Below are positions 58,031 to 64,000 of a stretch of 64,000 bases of DNA, piece by piece; the stretch's first letter is position 1, and each line of letters opens with the position of its first letter. Under the pieces are notes generated by a model. It searched no databases. It saw only the letters and a program-made list of their open reading frames with translations, and was not told where the DNA came from. Made by a program: the position numbers and the translations under genes. The DNA comes from Limnohabitans sp. Hippo3 (GTDB lineage: Bacteria > Pseudomonadota > Gammaproteobacteria > Burkholderiales > Burkholderiaceae_C), in assembly GCF_003063665.1 (NCBI RefSeq), contig NZ_NESF01000007.1:1-64000 (forward strand), given 5' to 3'.

Positions 58031-59704
58031 ATGACTCTCCAAATTCGTGTGGCCCAGCTCAACTTCGTCGTCGGTGACATGCTGGGCAATGCCCGCAAGA
58101 TCATCGATTTCGCCACCCGGGCGCATGCCGAGGGTGCGCGCTTGGTGTTGACGCCCGAGTTGTCGATTTGCGGCTATGCGGCGGAAGATTTGTTGCTGCG
58201 TCCGGCCTTCATCGACGCCTGCGATGATGCCCTGAAAACCGTGGCCCGCGAACTGGCTGGGTTAAAGGGCCTGCATGTGGTGGTGGGCCACCCCGAAGGC
58301 GGTGGCGTGCGCACCCGCAGTGTGGCCGTGACGCGCCGCCACAACCGCGCGAGCGTCTTGTGCGAGGGGCGCGTGGTGTGTGCTTACGATAAGCGCGAGC
58401 TGCCCAACTACCAAGTGTTTGACGAGCGCCGCTATTTCACGCCCGGCATCGGGGTGGGCGTGTTCGAGGTCGAGGGCGTGAAGGTCGGCTTGTTGATTTG
58501 CGAAGACGCCTGGTTTGATGAGCCCGCCCGCCTGGCGCGTGACGCGGGTGCGCAGGTGCTGGCGGTGCTGAATGCTTCACCGTTTCATGCGGGCAAAGGC
58601 CCGGAGCGTGAGCAGCGCATGCGCGAGCGTGTGGCCGATTGCGGCCTGCCTTTGGTTTACGCCCACCTGGTCGGCGGGCAAGACGAGGTGATTTTTGAGG
58701 GCCGCTCTTTCGCCCTGAATGTGCAGGGCCAGGTGGTCGCGCGGGCCGAGGGTTTCCGTGAGGCGGCCATGACGGTGCAGGCCCAGCCAGCCGGCACAGG
58801 TGTGGACCTGAGTGCTGCGCCCGAGGCTTTGGTGCCCATGGCCGGAGCCGACGCCGAGTTGTGGGATGCGCTGGTGCTGGGTGTGCGCGACTACCTGGGC
58901 AAAAACGGCTTCAAAGGCGCGATTTTGGGTCTGTCGGGCGGCATCGATTCGGCGCTGGTGCTGGCGATCGCGGTGGACGCCATCGGGGCCGACAAGATCC
59001 ACGCGGTGATGATGCCCTCACCCTACACGGCCGACATCAGCTGGATCGACAGCCGTGAGATGGTCAAACGCCTGGGTGTGCGTTACGACGAAATCCCGAT
59101 TGCCCCTTTGTTTGACGGCTTCAAGCAGGCGCTGTCGGCGCAGTTTGAGGGCCTGAAAGAAGACACGACCGAAGAAAACATCCAGGCCCGCATCCGCGGC
59201 ACGCTGCTCATGGCGCTGTCCAACAAGACCGGGGCGATTGTGCTGACCACGGGCAACAAGAGCGAGATGGCCACCGGTTACTGCACGCTGTATGGCGACA
59301 TGGCCGGCGGCTTTGCGGTCATTAAGGACGTGGTGAAGACCCGTGTGTTTGACCTGGCCCGCTGGCGCAACCTTCATGATCCGTATGGCACGGGCAGCCA
59401 ACCCATCCCCGAGCGCATCATCACTCGGCCGCCCAGCGCCGAGCTGCGCCCCGACCAGAAAGACCAGGACAGCCTGCCCGCTTATGAGGTGCTGGACGCG
59501 ATCATCCAGCGCTACATGGAAAACGACGAGGGTGTGGAGGCGCTGATGGCCGACGGCTTTGAGCGGGCCGATGTGGAGAAAGTCACGCGCCTGATCAAGC
59601 TCAACGAGTACAAGCGCCGCCAGGCCCCGGTGGGCATTCGTGTGACGCACCGCAGCTTCGGCAAGGATTGGCGTTATCCTATGACCAACAAGTTTCGCGC
59701 CTGA
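58031..59704 (+). CDS. nadE: Glutamine-dependent NAD+ synthetase
   Basis: The 557-residue enzyme makes NAD+ from deamido-NAD+ with ammonia from glutamine. The N-terminal glutaminase (nitrilase fold) triad is Glu43 (TPELSICGY), Lys121 (DKRELPNY) and Cys157 (LLICEDAWF). The synthetase part has the P-loop LGLSGGIDSALVLAIAVDAI and TTGNKSEMATGYCTLYGDMA. It is followed after 35 bases by a P-II gene; the linkage to nitrogen sensing fits its use of glutamine. Confidence 0.96.
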   Translation: MTLQIRVAQLNFVVGDMLGNARKIIDFATRAHAEGARLVLTPELSICGYAAEDLLLRPAFIDACDDALKTVARELAGLKGLHVVVGHPEGGGVRTRSVAVTRRHNRASVLCEGRVVCAYDKRELPNYQVFDERRYFTPGIGVGVFEVEGVKVGLLICEDAWFDEPARLARDAGAQVLAVLNASPFHAGKGPEREQRMRERVADCGLPLVYAHLVGGQDEVIFEGRSFALNVQGQVVARAEGFREAAMTVQAQPAGTGVDLSAAPEALVPMAGADAELWDALVLGVRDYLGKNGFKGAILGLSGGIDSALVLAIAVDAIGADKIHAVMMPSPYTADISWIDSREMVKRLGVRYDEIPIAPLFDGFKQALSAQFEGLKEDTTEENIQARIRGTLLMALSNKTGAIVLTTGNKSEMATGYCTLYGDMAGGFAVIKDVVKTRVFDLARWRNLHDPYGTGSQPIPERIITRPPSAELRPDQKDQDSLPAYEVLDAIIQRYMENDEGVEALMADGFERADVEKVTRLIKLNEYKRRQAPVGIRVTHRSFGKDWRYPMTNKFRA

Positions 59705-59727
59705 TGGCGTGTTTTGAACATCTTTGA

Positions 59728-60078
<351 letters not shown>

Positions 60079-60114
60079 GCCGGGAGGCGCGTCCCTCCAG
60101 ACTGGCCCAGCCGA

Positions 60115-60714
60115 TCAGAGCAGTTCGATTTTGGCGCGGGGCGCAAATCCAGCTTTTTGCACCAGGCTTTGCAGCAGTGCCTCGGGCTCGGTGCCCAGAG
60201 TCACCAGTTCGGTTTGCCAATTGCCCATGAAACCGTCTTGCACCACTTGGCCAATGAAACCCATCAGGCCATCGTAATAACCCAGGCTGTTCAGGATGCC
60301 CACGGGTTTGTCGTGGTAGCCCAGTTGGCGCCAGGTCCAGACTTCAAACAGTTCTTCGAAGGTGCCAATGCCTCCCGGCAAAGCCAAAAACGCGTCGGCT
60401 TTGTCGGCCATCAGGCGTTTGCGTTCGTGCATGGTGTCCACCACATGCAGCTCGGTGCAGCCGGGGTGTGCCCACTCCTTTTCCACCAGGGCGGTCGGGA
60501 TGATGCCGATCACCGTGCCGCCTGCGGCCATGGTGGCTTCGGCCACCAGACCCATCAGGCCGTTGCGCCCGCCGCCGTAGACCAGTTGGCCGCCGTGTGT
60601 GCCAATCCAGGTGCCCACTTCCACAGCAATTTGCGCAAACTCAGGTTTGTTGCCGGGTTTGGAGCCGCAATAGACACAGATGGAAAAGGCGGGTGAAGTC
60701 GTTTGGGATTTCAT
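60115..60714 (-). CDS. LOG family protein (TIGR00730)
   Basis: The 199-residue protein has the LOG motifs GGGRNGLMG and PGGIGTFEELFEVWTWRQLG. Such enzymes are phosphoribohydrolases that release the base from nucleotide monophosphates, including cytokinin precursors. The N-terminus ICVYCGSKPGNKPEFA fits. It is 5 bases downstream of dgkA and ends the sigma-factor operon. Confidence 0.92.
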   Translation of the reverse strand: MKSQTTSPAFSICVYCGSKPGNKPEFAQIAVEVGTWIGTHGGQLVYGGGRNGLMGLVAEATMAAGGTVIGIIPTALVEKEWAHPGCTELHVVDTMHERKRLMADKADAFLALPGGIGTFEELFEVWTWRQLGYHDKPVGILNSLGYYDGLMGFIGQVVQDGFMGNWQTELVTLGTEPEALLQSLVQKAGFAPRAKIELL

Positions 60715-60719
60715 GAGAG

Positions 60720-61118
60720 TCAAGCCAGACGCTGCCAAAGGGCGCCCAGCCAAATGCCGCCACACAGCAGCAAACTGAGCAAAACGGCCGCGCTGCCCAT
60801 GTCCTTGGCGCGTTTGGACAGGTCATGCCACTCCGGACCGATGCGGTCGATGGCCGACTCCACGCTGGTGTTGAGCAATTCCACGATCATGACCAGCACC
60901 ACCGAGCCGGCCAACAAGGCGGTTTCGACCCAGCTTTGGCCCAACCAGAAAGCCAGTGGCAACAAGGCCAATGCCAGGATGGCTTCCTGACGAAACGCGG
61001 GCTCTCCCCATCCAGCCCGAAGGCCCTGAATCGAGTAACCCCCCGCATGCAGGATACGGTTCAGGCCTCGGCGTGCTTTTTGAGGGTTGACCTCTTGGGG
61101 GCGAGATGGCTCTTGCAT
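60720..61118 (-). CDS. dgkA: Diacylglycerol kinase
   Basis: The 132-residue inner-membrane protein phosphorylates diacylglycerol. It has three membrane helices and the signature VIVELLNTSVESAIDRIGPE (as MIVELLNTSVESAIDR). It recycles diacylglycerol from membrane-derived oligosaccharide or lipid-A modification. The ATG at 61118 gives the normal length. It is part of a minus-strand operon. Confidence 0.93.
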   Translation of the reverse strand: MQEPSRPQEVNPQKARRGLNRILHAGGYSIQGLRAGWGEPAFRQEAILALALLPLAFWLGQSWVETALLAGSVVLVMIVELLNTSVESAIDRIGPEWHDLSKRAKDMGSAAVLLSLLLCGGIWLGALWQRLA

Positions 61119-61132
61119 GGTGCCGCTGGGGC

Positions 61133-61675
61133 TCAGGTTGTTCGTGCGGAAATCAGACGCGTGCCCGCAAGGGCATCGTGCCAGAACTGACGCTGTGGGT
61201 GAAAGCGGCTGAGGATGGCCCAAATCGCCACCCAGCCCAGGGTCAAAACGGTCACTTCAATCACGGACAAGCGGAAGGGGGCCGCTGCCGCAAGGGGCGG
61301 AAGAAACCACAACCAGCTGGCCATGTAGCGCTTGAAAGCGAGTTTGCGACTCACCCTTTGGCCTTGCAGATCGACCATTTCGATGCGCCAGGTTTTCATG
61401 GCCAGCGTCTGGCCACGGTGCCACATCCAGATGAAGTAAACCCCCAGCACCAGAAAGCTGATGGCTTGCAGGCCGGATTTCAGTTGGGGGTGGAGGTTCA
61501 TGTCACCGGGGGCCAGGCCGGTCAGCCAATATGCGGCGATGAAGTACACCAGCCCGGAAGACACCATGACCCCAAATAGCAGCATGCCTTCGTAAAGCCA
61601 GCAGGCCATGCGACGGGTGAGTGAAGGCGGGGTGAGGTCCAGAGCAGGAGATGGGGGCGAACCGTTTGGCGTCAT
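61133..61675 (-). CDS. RDD family membrane protein
   Basis: The 180-residue protein has an RDD-like start (LTRRMACWLYEGMLLFGVMV), three to four membrane segments and the WRIEMVDLQGQRVSRKLAFK segment typical of the family. Function is unknown; some RDD proteins are sodium/proton antiporters. Its ATG overlaps the DUF3106 stop (ATGA). Confidence 0.88.
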   Translation of the reverse strand: MTPNGSPPSPALDLTPPSLTRRMACWLYEGMLLFGVMVSSGLVYFIAAYWLTGLAPGDMNLHPQLKSGLQAISFLVLGVYFIWMWHRGQTLAMKTWRIEMVDLQGQRVSRKLAFKRYMASWLWFLPPLAAAAPFRLSVIEVTVLTLGWVAIWAILSRFHPQRQFWHDALAGTRLISARTT

Positions 61676-62400
61676 GAGGGGGCGGTTTCTGTGGCTTGGC
61701 GAACGCCATCGGGCGCTCCAGTCGTGGACGGCGTGGGCACATCGGGTGCGGGCGCTGCCAGTGCCGCGGGGCGCGGCAAAAGGGTTTTGCGGTCAATGGC
61801 GATGGTGGCCGCTGGCGCGCTGCCAGGTGCAGCCTTCAAGGGCGTTTGAACCAGACGGTGAGGCTCCAGGGGTTTGGCGGTCGGTGCCGCATTCTTGGGC
61901 AGCGGCTTGGAGCCGGCCGAGAGCAGGCGTTTTTCTTCGGCGGGCAGGGCCTGGTAGGCCTCCCATTTGGCTTTTTTGTCTTCTTTGGGCAGATTTTGCA
62001 GCTTGTTGAAGTTCAGCCGTGCCAAATTGCGTTGCTGCGGGCTCAGGGCCACCCAGTCGGCCATTCGCGCATGCATGGTGATCTGGTCTGTCACCGACAG
62101 TTGCGTGAAATTGGTTGAAATGGCCAGCCATTTGTTTTGCTGCTGGGGTGTCAAGGCCCCCCACTGCGCGCCCAAAGGTGCCAAAGCTTGTTTTTGCTGG
62201 GGGGTGAGTTGTTGCCACGCTTTCGAGGCTGGACGCGGCTGAGCCTGTGGCGTGCTGGTCTGGCCTGGTGCAGCTGCAGGCGTTTGCGGTTCGGAGGATT
62301 GCGCCGACACGGTGCTCAAACAAGCCGACAAAAGCCAAGCGCCGCCCAGTTTCAGGGCGGCACGCAGGCGCATGGGTCGGCTGGAATGGCGTTCAGTCAT
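61672..62400 (-). CDS. DUF3106 domain exported protein
   Basis: A 242-residue protein with an N-terminal signal (LKLGGAWLLSACLSTVSAQ, possible lipobox LSAC) and a DUF3106 part made of repeated motifs WQQLTPQQKQALAPL, WGALTPQQQNKWLAI and WVALSPQQRNLARLN. The C-terminus is Ala/Pro-rich. DUF3106 function is unknown; the repeated W-x-x-L-[ST]-P-Q-Q motif resembles heavy-metal-sensor-like helical proteins. It overlaps the DUF3619 gene by eight bases. Confidence 0.87.
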   Translation of the reverse strand: MTERHSSRPMRLRAALKLGGAWLLSACLSTVSAQSSEPQTPAAAPGQTSTPQAQPRPASKAWQQLTPQQKQALAPLGAQWGALTPQQQNKWLAISTNFTQLSVTDQITMHARMADWVALSPQQRNLARLNFNKLQNLPKEDKKAKWEAYQALPAEEKRLLSAGSKPLPKNAAPTAKPLEPHRLVQTPLKAAPGSAPAATIAIDRKTLLPRPAALAAPAPDVPTPSTTGAPDGVRQATETAPS

Positions 62401-62839
62401 GGCTGGTGGGGTGGCCAAGGCTTTGCTTCAAAAAATGGGCGAAACCGGCATCGGTGTAAGCGTCCGGGGGCAATTCGTCGGTGAGCAAGGCCGAGTCGGT
62501 TGCAGCGATTTCGGATGTGATGTGGTCTTGCTGGATCCATTGGATGGCCATCAAGCCGATCACCAAAGCCAGCAGGGGCAAGGCAGAGGCCAGGATGCTC
62601 CACAGGTTCAGGCCTTCATCAGCGGGGGCGGTCAAGGTGCCGTTGCTGTTGATCTGTGTGTTGTTGGCCAGGCGTGACTGCACCAGCGGCTTGCGCTGCG
62701 CCACGGCCAACTGCCGGGCCACGCGCAGCCGTTCGCTGATGTCATGGGGCAAGTCTGCAGCGGCCAGCGTCAGCTGGCGCGAAAAATGCTGGCCCCAGCG
62801 GTCCACGTCTTGTTCGGTCGGTGTATGGGGGTGTTTCAT
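62393..62839 (-). CDS. DUF3619 family membrane protein, possible anti-sigma factor
   Basis: The 148-residue protein has a soluble N-terminal part of about 85 residues, one transmembrane helix (LWSILASALPLLALVIGLMA) and a short outer part. This layout and its place directly after a sigma-factor gene (ATGA overlap) resemble anti-sigma factors, but DUF3619 has no established function. The start at 62839 overlaps the sigma gene stop. Confidence 0.82.
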   Translation of the reverse strand: MKHPHTPTEQDVDRWGQHFSRQLTLAAADLPHDISERLRVARQLAVAQRKPLVQSRLANNTQINSNGTLTAPADEGLNLWSILASALPLLALVIGLMAIQWIQQDHITSEIAATDSALLTDELPPDAYTDAGFAHFLKQSLGHPTSHD

Positions 62840-63402
62840 GGTCTGATTCCTTGTGTGCCCAAGGTTTTGCTCAGGGCTTGAATGGCCCGAGAACAATGGG
62901 TTTTGACGCTGCCTTCTGAGCAGCCCATCACTGCGGCGGTCTCTGCAACGTCCAGCTCCTCCCAGTAACGCAGCAGGAAGGCTTCTCGTTGACGTGCCGG
63001 CAGGGCCATGACTGCTGTTTCGATGTGTTCCAAGGTCTGAAGTCGGCCCACCCAGTCTTCGGCGCTCTCAGACCCGGCCTCGCCGGAGCTGTCCGTGGTC
63101 ACTTCCAGCAGGTCAAAGTCGCCTTCTGCATCCGCACCGCTGAAATCCCCCAAGTTGCTGAAAACGGCGTTGCGGGTCTTTTGCCTGCGAAACCAGTCCA
63201 GCATGGTGTTGGACAGGATGCGCTGAAACAACAGGGGCAACTCGCTGATGGGTTTGTCGGCGTAGTTGGTACACAGCTTGATCATGCTGTCTTGCAGGAT
63301 GTCCAGGGCCGCATCCTCGTTCCGGACATGGTAGAAGGCGCGTTTGAACGCTTTCTTTTCCATGTTTTTCAGAAATTCTGAGAGTTCGGAGTCGGATGCC
63401 AA
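62836..63402 (-). CDS. ECF-type RNA polymerase sigma factor
   Basis: The sigma factor has region 2 (AFYHVRNEDAALDILQDSMI, then LPLLFQRILSNTMLDWFRRQ) and region 4 (MALPARQREAFLLRYWEELD, VAETAAVMGCSEGSVKTHCS). The start is unclear: TTG at 63402 (LASDSELSEFLKNMEKKAFK) gives 188 residues and fits the domain; a GTG at 63606 would add an unlikely basic, proline-rich lead. It heads a tightly overlapped operon with DUF3619, DUF3106, RDD, dgkA and LOG genes. Confidence 0.88.
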   Translation of the reverse strand: MASDSELSEFLKNMEKKAFKRAFYHVRNEDAALDILQDSMIKLCTNYADKPISELPLLFQRILSNTMLDWFRRQKTRNAVFSNLGDFSGADAEGDFDLLEVTTDSSGEAGSESAEDWVGRLQTLEHIETAVMALPARQREAFLLRYWEELDVAETAAVMGCSEGSVKTHCSRAIQALSKTLGTQGIRP

Positions 63403-63717
63403 CTTTTTTTCAGCGCCCGTGTCGGCGGTGCGCTTGCCAGTTTTGGAAAATGAGGGGGGACTTGGCGGCCGGTGGGGGCCGCCGTCCAATGGGTGCGAAT
63501 TATGGCATCCGAAGGCCGCGCGTCGCGAAATCCGGAAAGAGCGTTTGACAAATGCGATAATGCGCGATTGCAATTGAAAAAAAGCAAACGGATCACCGTC
63601 CGGCACTTTTACAGTTTGGTGCCCATGTCTGTGGTCTCAAGTCCCAAAGCCACTTCACAAGAGTCGAGCCCAGGGGCACCCAAGGTTTTTCGTTAGAGAA
63701 ATTCACAAAGGTTGAAT
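63403..63717. promoter_or_regulatory. Divergent control region between the sigma factor and ilvB genes
   Basis: This 315-base gap separates two divergent genes. At 63545 a perfect TTGACA is followed 18 bases later by TGCAAT, a possible sigma-70 promoter facing the acetolactate synthase gene, with a leader of about 140 bases. The leader has no clear run of Val/Leu/Ile codons and no obvious attenuator. Nothing else was recognised. Confidence 0.35.
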
Positions 63718-64000
63718 ATGGAAATGAACAAGGCCGATACGGCACACACTTCTGCCGGCGCTCAGGAATTGCGCGGCGCAGAAATCCTCGTCAAAGCGCT
63801 CCAAGCTGAAAACGTGCAATACGTCTGGGGTTATCCCGGCGGTGCTGTTCTTCACATTTACGACGCTTTTTACAAACAAGACACCATTCAGCACGTTTTG
63901 GTGCGTCACGAGCAAGCAGCCGTGCACGCGGCAGACGGCTTTGCCCGTGCCACGGGCGAAGTGGGCGTGGCGCTGGTCACGTCGGGCCCTGGCCTGACCA
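63718..64000 (+). CDS. ilvB: Acetolactate synthase large subunit, N-terminal part cut by the window edge
   Basis: The visible 94 codons start [20 protein letters not shown], then [33 protein letters not shown] and [20 protein letters not shown], and end TSGPGLT. These are the thiamine-diphosphate-binding N-terminal domain motifs of acetolactate synthase (the catalytic Glu is in [12 protein letters not shown]). It makes acetolactate from pyruvate for branched-chain amino acid synthesis. AAAGG precedes the ATG. ilvN and ilvC usually follow but are out of view. Confidence 0.93.
   Translation, partial: MEMNKADTAHTSAGAQELRGAEILVKALQAENVQYVWGYPGGAVLHIYDAFYKQDTIQHVLVRHEQAAVHAADGFARATGEVGVALVTSGPGLT

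Noticed and set aside
63472..63696. Possible leader peptide or small gene before ilvB
   Set aside because: The frame has no run of branched-chain amino acid codons, overlaps the start region of the sigma gene and has no good ribosome binding site.

Overview
This GC-rich window reads as chromosomal DNA of a betaproteobacterium, most likely Burkholderiales, family Comamonadaceae (Limnohabitans/Rhodoferax-like). The basis is the order trxA-rho-rpmE2, DUF3619 and DUF3106 genes beside a sigma factor, dnaX-ybaB-recR, and an Anbu proteasome homologue with its ATP-grasp/alpha-E/transglutaminase partners. Genus assignment is inference. Genes are closely packed on both strands. No rRNA, tRNA, prophage or CRISPR array was recognised.

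Layout. 1-407: the start of an IS110-family transposase running off the left edge, its structured non-coding end (candidate bridge RNA), and a REP-like palindrome that it abuts. 406-1215: alpha/beta hydrolase. 1419-12126: a predicted peptide-modification locus made of an ATP-grasp/alpha-E fusion, a small transglutaminase, a separate alpha-E protein and ATP-grasp ligase, a large transglutaminase-DUF2126 protein and the proteasome-like peptidase Anbu. 12138-19548: mutS, suhB, trmJ, cysE, dnaG. 19677-28599: acyl-CoA synthetase, a small secreted polycationic protein, NUDIX hydrolase, a TRAP transporter (dctPQM), an FAH-family enzyme with a divergent MarR regulator, an ABM-domain protein and a MATE transporter.

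28603-40966: a polytopic membrane protein, rpmE2, rho, trxA, a flavoprotein, a small hypothetical gene, a second acyl-CoA synthetase, a serine hydrolase, the SRP RNA (ffs, minus strand), dnaX with an A9 slippage site, ybaB and recR. 41145-50408: NMT1/THI5-like binding protein, LysM lytic transglycosylase, gloB, a methyltransferase-like protein, rnhA and an RND efflux pair. 50409-53737: REP-like repeats, then moaA-mobA-moeA (molybdenum cofactor). 53934-64000: membrane and soluble pyrophosphatases, a COG3146-type protein, nadE, a P-II protein, an operon with a sigma factor, DUF3619, DUF3106, RDD, dgkA and a LOG-family protein, and the start of an acetolactate synthase gene.

The two most distinctive regions are the left edge and the Anbu locus. 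At the left edge, an IS110 non-coding end carries a loop that matches the palindrome next to it, which suggests RNA-guided targeting. In the Anbu locus, the ATP-grasp half of the fusion has lost motifs kept by its stand-alone paralogue and looks like a pseudo-enzyme.
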